A stretch of DNA of 64,000 nt from Sphingopyxis fribergensis (GCF_000803645.1 NZ_CP009122.1:534501-598500); one strand, 5' to 3'. Counted from the stretch's first letter, positions 8,059-16,726 are shown. Made by a program: numbers and translations. The notes: generated by a model not told the origin, from the sequence alone.

Positions 8059-9206
8059 CCAAACAAGTCCGCGTCAACGTCCGCCACGCAATCGACAACA
8101 GCGCCATTCGCCGCGAGCGCCGCGATGGCCGCGACTATATCGTCGTCCCGAGCGCGACCATGCCCGACGGCATCGTCATGAATCGCGTCCGCTATTCGGC
8201 AGACGAGATCGCAAAGGCGTTCGGCAGCCTCGAAAACACGCCCGCTCCGCTCGGCCATCCGACGATAGAGGGCGCCTTCGTGTCGGCCAAGGATCCAGAG
8301 GGACTGGTGCGCGGCTTCATCGGCGCCTGGAACAAGAACGTGCGCCGCGAGAATGGCCGCGTGTTCGTCGACAAGGTCATCGACGTCGCATTCGCCAATC
8401 AGCTCGACGGCGGCAAGACCGTGCTGTCCGCGATCGAAAAGGGTGAGCCGATCCATTCTTCGACCGGCCTCTACTGCATGCTGACTGCGGTGCAGAACGA
8501 TGACGACGCCGATTGGGACGCCTCCGACATCGTTTTCGACCATGATGCGATCCTCGTCGGCGAGGACGGCGCGGCCACCCCGGCGCAGGGCGTGGGCCTC
8601 ATGGTCAACGCCGCCAAAGCCGAGGACGGCGGCAAAATCGACGTCATCAACTGCACGCTTTCCGAAGACATCGACCGCGATATCGGATGGTCCATTGAAA
8701 GTATGTTGCGTGGTGTTGAACGAAAGAAACAAATTTCATTGATTGAACGTATCAAAACGTTTATCACCGACCTAGTTCAGGGCGACCCGACGTCCGAGAC
8801 CATCGAGGGCGCTGCCCTGAACACGGAGCACGAAGACATGGATAAGGCGCAGTTTGATGCTCTTCTGGCAAAGGTCGATGCGCTCGCAAGCGCATCGACC
8901 CTTACCGAAGACAAGGTCAAGGAAATCGTCGGGAACGCGCTCAAGCCCGTCACCGATACGCTCGAGGCGCAGGCCAAGGCCGATAAGGACAAGGCCGAGG
9001 CCGAGCATGCTGCTCTCGTCAATCAGGTCGTCGAGGCGGAACTGCTGACCGAGGAACTGGCCAAGGCTTCGCCCGCGCCGGTGCTCAATGCGCTGCTCGC
9101 CAAGGCGAAGGACGCGAACCCGCTTCCGGCCCATCGCATCAATTCGGCATTCAAGCCGGCAACCAACGGTGAGCGCAAGCCGCTCGCCCTGAAGGCGGAG
9201 GGCTGA
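8055..9206 (+). CDS. DUF2213 prohead protease with C-terminal scaffold-like region
   Basis: 383 residues. The N-terminal 220 residues match DUF2213: PLGHPTIEGAFVSAKDPEG, then GEPIHSSTGLY with the likely nucleophilic Ser, then FDHDAILVGEDGAATPAQGV. From about residue 270 the protein changes to a long Ala/Lys/Glu-rich coiled region (DTLEAQAKADKDKAEAEHAAL), as expected of an internal scaffold removed during maturation. Lies between portal and capsid genes. Confidence 0.85.
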   Translation: MTKQVRVNVRHAIDNSAIRRERRDGRDYIVVPSATMPDGIVMNRVRYSADEIAKAFGSLENTPAPLGHPTIEGAFVSAKDPEGLVRGFIGAWNKNVRRENGRVFVDKVIDVAFANQLDGGKTVLSAIEKGEPIHSSTGLYCMLTAVQNDDDADWDASDIVFDHDAILVGEDGAATPAQGVGLMVNAAKAEDGGKIDVINCTLSEDIDRDIGWSIESMLRGVERKKQISLIERIKTFITDLVQGDPTSETIEGAALNTEHEDMDKAQFDALLAKVDALASASTLTEDKVKEIVGNALKPVTDTLEAQAKADKDKAEAEHAALVNQVVEAELLTEELAKASPAPVLNALLAKAKDANPLPAHRINSAFKPATNGERKPLALKAEG

Positions 9207-9208
9207 TC

Positions 9209-9667
9209 ATGGCACGCTTCAACAAGATCTTCCTCGGCCCCACCGACAAGAACTTTCCGCAGGTTCGCGAAGCCATTGCGGCCGTCGCGCTCAAGCCGGG
9301 TCGTCTCGTCGTGATGTCGTCGGGTGAATTCGCTCTCGCCGGTGCAACGACCGTCGGTCAGGTGCTGCTCGTTCAGGATAACTACCTGACCCAGAAGGAC
9401 GTCGACACCGATTGGGCCGCTGACGATCGCGCCGTTGCCATCGAGATGGACGATCAGTGCCTTTATGCCGCGCGTATCGCGAACGGCGTGAACATCGCAG
9501 CGATCGGCACCGCCCTGACCCCGGCGGCAAACGGCACGCTCGGCATCGCCAGCACGGGCGATCTCGTCTGCGCCTACTCGGCGGAGATCTACAACAACAA
9601 CTCGGGCAGCGAACAGCTTCTCATGATCCGACCGGCTGGCAGCCAGTCGTATCTCTCGGCCGCGTAA
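9209..9667 (+). CDS. Probable capsid decoration protein
   Basis: 152 residues, beta-rich with many small residues (VALKPGRLVVMSSGEFALAG, then NGTLGIASTGDLVCAYSAEI). Proteins of this size and composition between the protease and the major capsid gene are usually head decoration or cement proteins that trimerise on the shell. Assignment rests on position and composition; no motif proves it. Confidence 0.6.
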   Translation: MARFNKIFLGPTDKNFPQVREAIAAVALKPGRLVVMSSGEFALAGATTVGQVLLVQDNYLTQKDVDTDWAADDRAVAIEMDDQCLYAARIANGVNIAAIGTALTPAANGTLGIASTGDLVCAYSAEIYNNNSGSEQLLMIRPAGSQSYLSAA

Positions 9668-9680
9668 GGGGGCATAGAAA

Positions 9681-10742
9681 ATGCGTTATTTCGACGAAGC
9701 ACTGATCGCAGCCCACCCCCGCCAGCATGGCGTGTGGAACGCCGAAGTTTGGGGCGCCCGCGACTTCTTCCAGGACTCGGAAGCGGCTCTTGCGCCCTAT
9801 GAAATCGCCAACGCCGCCGCGGTGCTGCCGCGCGACGCATGGCTCGACCTCGACGGCATCACCCGCCGCGTCATGCGCGCCGACGAAGGTCAGGCATGGA
9901 TGGCGGACTTGATGCCGCTGGCCAAGCCGGTAAACATCGGCAAGCTGGTTCACCTGAACCGCGTCTCGTCCGACGCGGGCCGGGTCGTTCGCAGCATGTC
10001 GGGTCAGGTTCCGACGACGCTCGACAAGGTCACCTATGACTATCGCGGCACGCCGGTTCCGATCTTCTCGTCGGGCTATGGCCGCGAATGGCGCGAATGG
10101 AACACGCTGCAGAGCGAGAACTTCGACGCGCTGTCGGACGATCAGGAAGCGATCACCGCCAAGATCAAGCGCGACAATGCGCTCTATGCTCTCGACGGCG
10201 ACGCCTCGATCGTGGTCGAAGGCTATACCGCCTACGGCATCCGCACCTCGCCCTATTCGAAGGCCATCAACCTTGGAACAGCAGGCGGCGGCGCCAACAT
10301 CGACCTGTCGGCATCGGGCACCACGTCGGACGCGATCGAAGCGTTCTTCAATGGCCCGTTAGGCGCCATGCTCGATGCCAACTTCATCGCGGCGCCGGTC
10401 AATCTCTACATCTCGCCGGAAATCGCGCGCAATTGGGATCGCCCCTATTCGCTCGCCGGCGGGTTCAAGGGCGGTTCGCTGCGCGACCAGATCCTCGGCA
10501 ATCGCCGTATCGCCAAGATCGAGGTTTCGTTCGAACTGTCGGGTAACGCGTTTTTCGGGTTCGTGCCGCGGGCAGAGTATATCCGCCCGCTGGTTGCGAT
10601 GGCTACCTCGACCGTCGCGATGCCCCGCCAGCATCCGCGTTCGAATTATTCGTTCGAGGTCTGGAATGCCATGGGCATTGAAATCCGAGCAGACATCAAT
10701 GGGCGCAGCGGCGTATTCTACAGCACGGATATCGATACGTAA
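9681..10742 (+). CDS. Major capsid protein (DUF6260-like)
   Basis: 353 residues, the right size and position for an HK97-fold shell protein. Recognised segments: DLDGITRRVMRADEGQAWM, LMPLAKPVNIGKLVHLN, and the P-domain-like NLYISPEIARNWDRPYS; the C-terminus WNAMGIEIRADINGRSGVFY is typical of DUF6260 capsid proteins. No N-terminal scaffold is present, consistent with the scaffold-like tail of the DUF2213 protein. A strong terminator follows. Confidence 0.85.
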   Translation: MRYFDEALIAAHPRQHGVWNAEVWGARDFFQDSEAALAPYEIANAAAVLPRDAWLDLDGITRRVMRADEGQAWMADLMPLAKPVNIGKLVHLNRVSSDAGRVVRSMSGQVPTTLDKVTYDYRGTPVPIFSSGYGREWREWNTLQSENFDALSDDQEAITAKIKRDNALYALDGDASIVVEGYTAYGIRTSPYSKAINLGTAGGGANIDLSASGTTSDAIEAFFNGPLGAMLDANFIAAPVNLYISPEIARNWDRPYSLAGGFKGGSLRDQILGNRRIAKIEVSFELSGNAFFGFVPRAEYIRPLVAMATSTVAMPRQHPRSNYSFEVWNAMGIEIRADINGRSGVFYSTDIDT

Positions 10743-10766
10743 TCGAGCCTGGGCTGACCATATAGA

Positions 10767-10791
10767 GGGCGGGGTAACTCCCGCCCTTTTT
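10767..10791 (+). terminator. Rho-independent terminator after capsid gene
   Basis: Seven-base GC stem GGGCGGG/CCCGCCC at 10767-10773 and 10780-10786 with a six-base loop and a five-T run. It separates the head operon from the antisense HNH gene. Confidence 0.85.
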
Positions 10792-11384
10792 CATTCCAGC
10801 CATGCCCAAACTATGCCGCGCTCGATAGCCCGCACGTGATCGGCATTTACACCAAAACGGGCGGCAATATCTTTCTTCCTCATCGTTCCAATCAGAGAGC
10901 GGATTTCGCGCACATCGCCCTCGGATAGCTTCGATTGAGCGTTGGCGCCGCCCCGCGCGCGCGTTCCGTCCTCCACGCTGTCTGCCATGTTCTCCACCTG
11001 TGCGCCCCATCTTAGGTGCTTGGGGCTTACGCAGCCATTGTGCCCATTCGCGCACGAGTGAAGTGCAAACGGTTGATCATCCGGGGCAGGGCCATGCGCC
11101 TCGATGCACATGGCCCTTGATGCGTGGGTTGTGACGCCCTGATAAACTATCGTGCCATAGCCGTTCGGAAAGCGAGCAAATGGCCAAAGGAGGCAGTCGG
11201 CCGTGTCATAGGACAGGTGTTGCCTTAGCCATGCCAGCGGTTCCCCGGTTGCGGCTCTAGGCCCACGCGGGCCGCCGGTAGGATCTCCATATTTGAGTTG
11301 CCGCTGGTAATGCGCATTGCACCACGAGCGGGTTTTCACACTCTTGCCGCAGCCATCAATTGAGCATAATTCCGATTTAGCCAT
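10791..11384 (-). CDS. HNH endonuclease, free-standing homing type
   Basis: 197 residues. A zinc-knuckle head (CSIDGCGKSV and WCNAHYQRQ) is followed by an HNH core HSCANGHNGCVSPKHLRWG with VENMADSV after it, and a C-terminal HTH (LSEGDVREIRSLIG, KKDIAARFGVNADHVRAIE). This architecture is that of phage homing endonucleases. It is antisense within the rightward head region and flanked by a terminator, as expected of a mobile intron-free homing gene. Confidence 0.85.
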   Translation of the reverse strand: MAKSELCSIDGCGKSVKTRSWCNAHYQRQLKYGDPTGGPRGPRAATGEPLAWLRQHLSYDTADCLLWPFARFPNGYGTIVYQGVTTHASRAMCIEAHGPAPDDQPFALHSCANGHNGCVSPKHLRWGAQVENMADSVEDGTRARGGANAQSKLSEGDVREIRSLIGTMRKKDIAARFGVNADHVRAIERGIVWAWLE

Positions 11385-11508
11385 AGCGTGATCCTCGTAC
11401 GATCCGTTGCGGTTAGGGCGGGTCGAGTGCTTCCAACACTCCCCGCCCGATCATCATATCAGACGAAAATAGCAAGGCAACTTTGCTGCCCGATTTTCTC
11501 TTTATCGC

Positions 11509-11521
11509 GCAACATTATTGC
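11509..11521. promoter_or_regulatory. Motif GYAAYATTMTTRC, site B (after HNH gene)
   Basis: GCAACATTATTGC inside the longer inverted repeat GCGCAA-N5-TTGCGC, 29 bases before the ATG at 11551. This is the most symmetrical of the four copies together with site C. Confidence 0.5.
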
Positions 11522-11550
11522 GCTATGAAGAAAGAAAGGAGCGCGCTGGC

Positions 11551-11841
11551 ATGAAAATTCGCATCAAAGGTCTCAACGGCAGCGATAAGCATTCGGGCAT
11601 CTTCGGCGGCAACGGTGAAATCCCCGTCGGCACCGAAATCGAAGTCGCCAAGGCTCCCGCCGGTTGGGCTGGTCGCTACGACGTGATCAGCGATAGCCCG
11701 AAGGAAGGAGCTGTCGCGCTGACCAACAAGAACAAGGCCGAGCTTCTGGAAATCGCAGCCGCCGAAGGCGTCACCGTCGAAGACGGCGCCACGAACGACG
11801 ACATCAAGGCAGCGATCGAGCTGGCCCGCGAAGCCAAGTAA
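11551..11841 (+). CDS. Small head protein with HeH/SAP-like tail
   Basis: 96 residues from ATG 11551, with AGGAG ten bases upstream. The N-terminal part is beta-like (KIRIKGLNGSDKHSGIFGG); the last 40 residues (NKAELLEIAAAEGVTVEDGA then DDIKAAIELARE) form a HeH/LEM-like two-helix unit seen in small phage head proteins next to connector genes. Exact role unknown. Confidence 0.6.
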   Translation: MKIRIKGLNGSDKHSGIFGGNGEIPVGTEIEVAKAPAGWAGRYDVISDSPKEGAVALTNKNKAELLEIAAAEGVTVEDGATNDDIKAAIELAREAK

Positions 11842-11863
11842 CCAACCCCGCTTCTCCTGGGGC

Positions 11864-11899
11864 AAAGGGCGGGCCGGTGAATAACCGCCCGCCCTTTTT
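11864..11899 (+). terminator. Rho-independent terminator
   Basis: Ten-base stem AAAGGGCGGG/CCCGCCCTTT at 11864-11873 and 11888-11897, with inner CGGT/ACCG pairing possible, and a T run at 11895-11899. Confidence 0.85.
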
Positions 11900-11914
11900 C
11901 GTAAGGACTGACCC

Positions 11915-12094
11915 ATGGCAACCCTCGCACCGATGACCCTTCATATCAGCGCCAAGACGCGCATGGCTTCGTTCGTGCTTCGCGCTTTCCTGCCGTTGGC
12001 ATGGCTCGGGCTGATTTCTTCCGATCGCGCGGCCTCCTTTGTGATGCGCTTCGTGCGGCTGGATGCGCGGCTTGAAGGATGGGGCGGCGACTGA
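11915..12094 (+). CDS. Small hydrophobic phage protein (59 residues)
   Basis: ATG 11915 to TGA 12092-12094; the stop overlaps the next ATG (TGATG). The middle (ASFVLRAFLPLAWLGLI) is a membrane-helix-like stretch, followed by an amphipathic arginine-containing segment (SFVMRFVRLDARLEGWGGD). The translational overlap with the connector gene supports it as real. Function unknown. Confidence 0.55.
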   Translation: MATLAPMTLHISAKTRMASFVLRAFLPLAWLGLISSDRAASFVMRFVRLDARLEGWGGD

Positions 12095-12594
12095 TGGCGG
12101 CATATGGAACCGACGACGGCTTCACCGGCTGGCTCGCCGAGCAGGGATATACCTTGCCCGACGATGCGCCTGCACCTGCTGTCCTTCGCGCACGGGGTAG
12201 TGCCTATGTTGACGGATATGAACGATATTGGACCGGCCAGCGCACGGGCGGCGTGATGCAGGAAGAAGGCTGGCCACGCACGGGCGCCACGATCAATTGC
12301 ACCGGCGCCATTCCTGATGACGTGATTCCGCCTGCTGTCATCACCGCATCCTATCGCGCGGCATGGCTTGAGGCTGAGACGCCGGGTATCCTCATCGGAT
12401 CTGCACCGTCGGCGGGCAATCGCATCAAGCGGCAGCGTGTCGAAGGCGCTGTGGAGCGAGAATTCTTCGACGACGGCAAGACTGAGGTCGGCGGCGGCCC
12501 CGCATTCATCGACAGCCAGATTGACGGGATGCTCTCGGCCTTCATCTGCGACACGTCGGGCGCCGCGTTTATGTGGGCGTTGGGTGGCTGCTGA
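12094..12594 (+). CDS. Head-tail connector/adaptor (DnaT-like domain)
   Basis: 166 residues. The head YGTDDGFTGWLAEQGYTLP, followed by APAVLRARGSAYVDGYERYW, matches the phage family named after a DnaT-like ssDNA-binding domain that in fact holds the head-tail adaptor position. The later part QEEGWPRTGA, VITASYRAAWLEAE and VEREFFDDGK also fits. It would bind beneath the portal. ATG overlaps the preceding stop. Confidence 0.75.
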   Translation: MAAYGTDDGFTGWLAEQGYTLPDDAPAPAVLRARGSAYVDGYERYWTGQRTGGVMQEEGWPRTGATINCTGAIPDDVIPPAVITASYRAAWLEAETPGILIGSAPSAGNRIKRQRVEGAVEREFFDDGKTEVGGGPAFIDSQIDGMLSAFICDTSGAAFMWALGGC

Positions 12595-12986
12595 TGGCCG
12601 ACTTCTACGACGAGATGGCCCAAATGGCCCGCGAGATGCTCGCACCGACCAGCGAGGGCGGGCTAGGGCAGGGCACGATCGAACTCGTCCGCTACACGCC
12701 CGGTGCGCCCGGCCCTAATCCGTGGGACCCGCCCACGCCACCGACGCGCGTCGTCACTCCGCTGGACGGGGCAGCATCTGGCGTAGGCAAGGAACTGATA
12801 GGCGCCCCCGTTGAAACAGGCGGGCAGATCGTCGCCACCGATCGCCAGGTCATCGTCGCACCGTGGGGCGGGGCTTATGAGCCGGGCGACGTGCTCGAAT
12901 TGGACGGCGCTCCCGTGACCGTTCTCAAGATCAGTAATATCCCGGCGGTCGGCACTGTCTGTGCCGTGAAATTCGTGGTGCGGTGA
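12594..12986 (+). CDS. Head-tail joining (stopper-like) protein
   Basis: 130 residues from ATG 12594 overlapping the previous stop. N-terminal helix FYDEMAQMAREMLAPTS, then a beta domain (VIVAPWGGAYEPGDVLELDG, then VTVLKISNIPAVGTVCAVKF). Size, position after the adaptor and the beta-barrel-like pattern suit a head-closure protein. Identified mainly by context. Confidence 0.6.
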   Translation: MADFYDEMAQMAREMLAPTSEGGLGQGTIELVRYTPGAPGPNPWDPPTPPTRVVTPLDGAASGVGKELIGAPVETGGQIVATDRQVIVAPWGGAYEPGDVLELDGAPVTVLKISNIPAVGTVCAVKFVVR

Positions 12987-14158
12987 TGGACAAAGACCTC
13001 GCCGCTCTCATCGACAAGCTCGATCCGCGTTTGCGAGACGCATTTCGCGCGGCAATCGAAGCCCTGCGCCGCGGTATCAACTTTCTCGCGCTGGAAACTG
13101 CCCTGCGAGCTGGCGACATCGACGCGGCGATCGACGCGCTTAACATCGAGCGCGCGGCGTTCTCGGGCTATGTGCTCGAAAAGCAGGCGGGCTTTGCCGA
13201 GGCGGGCGCCTTCGCATCCGAGGAACTCACGAAGAGCAGGCGCGCTGCGCCAAAGCGCGACACGACCAAGTTCCCGTCCATCACCTCGCCGATCATTCCG
13301 CCGCCCGCCGACCCGCCCAGCCCGCCGACGCTGGTCGCGCCCGGTGGCGGTGACATACAATTCAGGTTCGACATGACGAACCCGCGCGCCGAAAACAGGA
13401 TCCGCACCGAGGCCGCGCTGCGCGTCGAAGGCTACACCGTCGAGCAGATCGAAACCGCCCGCCGCGTCATCGCAGACGGCTTCCAGAAGGGGCAAGGCCC
13501 GCAGACGATCGCCACCGATATCGCCGGGCGCATCAACCCGATCAGCGGGCGGCGCGAGGGCGGCATCATTGGCCTGTCCGATCCGCAGGTCGGCTATGTC
13601 GAGAGCATGCGCGCGCGCCTTCAATCTGGCGATCCCGACGAGATGATGAAGGTGCTCGGCAGCTTCGACAAGGAAGGGAAATGGAAACCGGGAACCGGAC
13701 TGACGCGCCGTGACCGTCGTTACGATCCCGAAATCAAGCGCGCTATCGCGGCCATCGCCAAGGGCAAGCCCAACCCGCTGACGGCCGACCGCATCGACGA
13801 GATGACGGCGAAATATTCTGATCGGCTGCTTGCGCGGCGTGCAGAGGACATTGCGCGCACCGAAACGGCGTCCGGTGTCGAGATGGCGCGGGCCGAAGCG
13901 ACGAGGCAGGCGCTCGATAAGGCGGGATTGCCAAGCGAGGCCCTCACCAAGGGCTGGATCCACCAGGGCGGCACCGAGAACGCCCGCGACCAGCATCTGG
14001 CGATGAACGGCAAGGAAATCGTCGGTATCGACACGAACTTTTTGCTCCCCGACGGAACGTTGATGCTGTTCCCGCACGATCCCGCCGGCGGGGCGAAGCA
14101 CAATGCAAATTGTCGTTGCCGCGGCGAGCAGCGAATTGATTGGGCCTACGGGCTGTAA
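12983..14158 (+). CDS. Mu F-like minor head protein
   Basis: About 391 residues (GTG 12983 or ATG 12986). The C-terminal half holds the Mu gpF/SPP1 gp7 minor head domain: IARTETASGVEMARAEATR, a helix, then GTENARDQHLAMNGKEI and the closing HNANCRCRGEQRI. The N-terminal half is a different helical region with a Pro-rich linker near residue 100. Such proteins sit in the procapsid near the portal. Confidence 0.8.
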   Translation: MMDKDLAALIDKLDPRLRDAFRAAIEALRRGINFLALETALRAGDIDAAIDALNIERAAFSGYVLEKQAGFAEAGAFASEELTKSRRAAPKRDTTKFPSITSPIIPPPADPPSPPTLVAPGGGDIQFRFDMTNPRAENRIRTEAALRVEGYTVEQIETARRVIADGFQKGQGPQTIATDIAGRINPISGRREGGIIGLSDPQVGYVESMRARLQSGDPDEMMKVLGSFDKEGKWKPGTGLTRRDRRYDPEIKRAIAAIAKGKPNPLTADRIDEMTAKYSDRLLARRAEDIARTETASGVEMARAEATRQALDKAGLPSEALTKGWIHQGGTENARDQHLAMNGKEIVGIDTNFLLPDGTLMLFPHDPAGGAKHNANCRCRGEQRIDWAYGL

Positions 14159-14171
14159 AAGGAGAGAGACG

Positions 14172-14387
14172 ATGGCGTGCGTCAATTGCAACAAGATCCG
14201 TGCGGCAATCCTGCATGGGAAAATGGCCGAAGCTGCTGGCCTGACGGTCGATGCGCTACGCGAAAAGCTGGGGCTCAAGGCCGATCCGGTCGAGGTGAAG
14301 CAGGAATTCTCGATCGTTGGCGCAATCTCGCCCGAAACTGTGGCAGAGATCGTCGAAACCGGCAAAGCGGCGTCCAAGGGCAAGTAA
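14172..14387 (+). CDS. Small CxxC protein in the head region
   Basis: 71 residues from ATG 14172 with a GGAGAGAG ribosome-binding site. The head MACVNCNKIRAAILHGKMAE has a CxxC pair and a basic helix; the rest is short helices ending in a Lys-rich tail. Similar small proteins follow the minor head protein gene in related phages. Function unknown. Confidence 0.55.
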   Translation: MACVNCNKIRAAILHGKMAEAAGLTVDALREKLGLKADPVEVKQEFSIVGAISPETVAEIVETGKAASKGK

Positions 14388-14819
14388 ATGGCAACCGGCT
14401 GGTCTGGCACGAATCCGTCCGCATGGGCGGGCAACACGGGTGAGCGCCTGACCGCGCTGCTGCGCAATAGCGTGCAGGAACTGGCCAAGGTGGCATCAAC
14501 GACGATCCCGAACGGCGGGCGCGTGCCGGTGGTTACCGGCAATCTGGCGCGCTCGGTCGTTGTCGACACGAAAGAGCCGAAGGTGATCGAAGGGCTGGCG
14601 ACGGGCGACTATTCGCTCGGCATCGCGAACATCAAGCCCGGCGATACGATTTGGATCGGCTGGCAAGCGAAATATTCGAAACGCGTCAATTATGGCTTCG
14701 TCGGTGCGGATTCCCTTGGCCGGGTGTTTAATCAAAGCGGCGCAGGTTTCGCCGAAGCAACGGCCGCCAAATGGCCGAGCATCTTGCAGGCGGAAGCGAG
14801 TAAGCTAGCAGGGCGATAG
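14388..14819 (+). CDS. HK97 gp10-like tail completion protein
   Basis: 143 residues, starting at the base after the previous stop. The pattern TGNLARSVVVDTKEPK, then WIGWQAKYSKRVNYGF, then FAEATAAKWPSILQAEA is that of HK97 gp10/neck family proteins, which complete the tail before joining to the head. The tail terminator would normally come next; here it is displaced by an inserted cassette. Confidence 0.75.
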   Translation: MATGWSGTNPSAWAGNTGERLTALLRNSVQELAKVASTTIPNGGRVPVVTGNLARSVVVDTKEPKVIEGLATGDYSLGIANIKPGDTIWIGWQAKYSKRVNYGFVGADSLGRVFNQSGAGFAEATAAKWPSILQAEASKLAGR

Positions 14820-14882
14820 TTAGGGGCCAGCGGTCTTCACCGGGTAGTCAGGGCAACCTTGGCCGACCCCTATCTCTGGATT

Positions 14883-15947
14883 TCAGGAGGCGGGCGCAAT
14901 TCCACTGGGTTCCGGCCTCGCAAGGGCCCGCCTCCAAGCCTTCCACAATTCGCGCAGAAGGCGTTTCTCGACATATCGTTTCGCTCGATTGTGGGCATGC
15001 ATCGGCGTCACCGGCTTGCCCGGCTCGACCTCGCGCGCGATCTCATAGGCTTTGCGCTCAAGATAGAGAGCGCCCCAGTCGTTGATCGCGTTCGCGCCCG
15101 TGGGCTTGCCATCGTCATCCTTGGGATTGCGGACGCCTTGCCGCACGGCGACTTGATCGCCGATGTTCCACATAAGCGCGCGGCGGCGGGCGACGTAGCC
15201 ATGTTCAATCGCAGCATCGCCGGTCACGCGCCGCTGGCGCCCGCCATTGATGACCGCCATGCCCATGCGCTTCCACAGCGCCGACACGGATTTGAACTCG
15301 CCGGGGCCAGTGCCGCATTCGCCGACGATGGCTGCGAGGAAGCGGGGCGACAGGCCGGGCACGGTGTCCGCCCATGCGGCGACCGGCAGTTTCTTGCCCA
15401 GCTTGGTCAGCAGCTTTTCGTGCTCTTTGATCGCGACAGTGAGTGGCGCCATCGCCGCCCCATACGGCATAAGCCAGAGCGCGACTTGTTCGGTCGGGGC
15501 CTTGTAAAGCTTCATCCCCTCCGTCTTGTCGCCACCGCAGACCGTGCGGCATGTCGCGATGGCCTGCAATTCGATACGCTGCCGTGCGCGGCGCAAGTCC
15601 TCATAGCGGCGGTAGATGGATACTATCTCACCGATCAGGGAATCCGGAGCTGGGGTGCCAAAGCATGGCTGGCCCTGATCGGTGAGTTCGGAACCGACTG
15701 CGGCGCCCCTGTCATGGGAAGCGTTGACGAAATGGCCGCAGTCGGAAGGGGTTCGGTCGGCGAATTTAATTTGGGCTTCGTCCCCTAAGTGGCCGACCGA
15801 ATGGGGTTCCGCAGGCGCGATCAAGCTGGCTGTCGCATAGAGATTGGCCTGCGGAATATCTTGCCGGGGCGGGGGTGAACTGGCTGTCGCCTTTAGGGTG
15901 GCCCCGGCATCCTCTCGCGAGGAGTCTTGTTTAAGCATCGGCTTCAC
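14883..15947 (-). CDS. Phage protein with IS110-type C-terminal (Transposase_20-like) domain
   Basis: 354 residues. Residues about 195-285 hold a helix-hairpin-helix block like that of IS110/IS116 transposases: VPGLSPRFLAAIVGECG, then SVSALWKRMGMAVINGG and HGYVARRRALMWNIGD. A coiled region (LTVAIKEHEKLLTKLGKK) precedes it, as in IS110. The DEDD nuclease half of IS110 is not visible; the first 100 residues are instead low-complexity. It is read leftward and overlaps its upstream partner by 17 bases. Likely an exapted or recombinase-like DNA-binding protein. Confidence 0.6.
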   Translation of the reverse strand: MKPMLKQDSSREDAGATLKATASSPPPRQDIPQANLYATASLIAPAEPHSVGHLGDEAQIKFADRTPSDCGHFVNASHDRGAAVGSELTDQGQPCFGTPAPDSLIGEIVSIYRRYEDLRRARQRIELQAIATCRTVCGGDKTEGMKLYKAPTEQVALWLMPYGAAMAPLTVAIKEHEKLLTKLGKKLPVAAWADTVPGLSPRFLAAIVGECGTGPGEFKSVSALWKRMGMAVINGGRQRRVTGDAAIEHGYVARRRALMWNIGDQVAVRQGVRNPKDDDGKPTGANAINDWGALYLERKAYEIAREVEPGKPVTPMHAHNRAKRYVEKRLLRELWKAWRRALARPEPSGIAPAS

Positions 15948-16440
15948 TCCGAAGAGCGGCGAGCGTCTTTTCGTTCAGAACCTTGCCGATGATACCGCCG
16001 CCCTTGGCGTCTGCGGCATCGGCAACCTTGCGCTGCCAGCGTGCTTCGCCTGCATTGTGGTCGGCGATAGCTTGATAGGATGCGGCGCTCTCCCGAACCT
16101 CGTCCGGCGTGGCGTTCTTCATCAACTTGCCGCCATAGAGGGGCATATCCATCCAACGGCCCATTTCGGCCTCCATCCCGGCGGCGAGGGCTTTGGCGAA
16201 CCCCGTCCCGGTCGCGGTGCCGAGGATGCGCTTGCGCTGGTTAGCGAGCAGGCTGTGAACCTTCGCGTGCGCCCATGCCTTTGCCCAATCGCGCAAATGG
16301 CTCTGTACGATTTCCGGCTCAGCTAGGATGCGATCGGTCAGCATCTCGACCGCCGCCTGCGGATCGCCGCCCGCGTCGTCCAGTGCGATGCGCTCAAGAG
16401 GGACGGTTTCGATTTTGGCTTTTTCGGCAATCGCTAGCAT
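15931..16440 (-). CDS. Phage hypothetical protein, RHH-controlled cassette
   Basis: 169 residues, helical: AVEMLTDRILAEPEIVQSHL, then WAKAWAHAKVHSLLANQRKR, and a C-terminal HNAGEARWQRKVADAADAKG. It is the first gene of a two-gene leftward unit whose promoter must lie in the operator region 16450-16530 shared with the divergent RHH gene. No family recognised. Confidence 0.5.
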   Translation of the reverse strand: MLAIAEKAKIETVPLERIALDDAGGDPQAAVEMLTDRILAEPEIVQSHLRDWAKAWAHAKVHSLLANQRKRILGTATGTGFAKALAAGMEAEMGRWMDMPLYGGKLMKNATPDEVRESAASYQAIADHNAGEARWQRKVADAADAKGGGIIGKVLNEKTLAALRSEADA

Positions 16441-16455
16441 GGTCGTTCCTGACTT

Positions 16456-16526
16456 GCGTTTATAAAGTGTGCCGTTTATATAAACGGGGCCGTTTACGAA
16501 CGCAAGAGAAAAAGGTGCCGTTTAGT
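16456..16526. promoter_or_regulatory. Operator region 1, GTTTATATAAAC repeats
   Basis: Divergent intergenic region. It contains the palindrome CGTTTATATAAACG at 16473-16486 plus half-sites CGTTTATA at 16457, CGTTTACGAACG at 16491 and CCGTTTAG at 16519. The run AAGAGAAAAAGGT is shared with operator region 2. It is AT-rich compared with its surroundings. Likely bound by the adjacent RHH protein. Confidence 0.65.
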
Positions 16527-16561
16527 TGCCAGCCGCAAATGGCCTCGTTACTCAGCGCGCC

Positions 16562-16726
16562 ATGGGACGCCCGCCTTTGCATATGATTCGCATACCAATC
16601 CGGGTTGCGCCTGAGGCGGTGGAAGCGATCGACGAAAAGGTCGGAACCTATGGCCGGGCCAAGTTCATCCGCGAGGCTATTGACGAGAAGCTAGACCGCG
16701 AAAAGCCGGTGAAGGGGCCGAAATAA
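16562..16726 (+). CDS. Ribbon-helix-helix regulator 1
   Basis: 54 residues from ATG 16562. The pattern IRIPIRVAPEAVEAIDEKVG followed by YGRAKFIREAIDEKL is a canonical RHH: a beta strand with alternating polar residues, two helices, and the FIREA segment. RHH dimers bind short operator repeats, here most likely those 40-100 bases upstream. An in-frame TTG at 16526 would add 12 residues but lies in the operator. The stop overlaps the next start (TAATG). Confidence 0.8.
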   Translation: MGRPPLHMIRIPIRVAPEAVEAIDEKVGTYGRAKFIREAIDEKLDREKPVKGPK

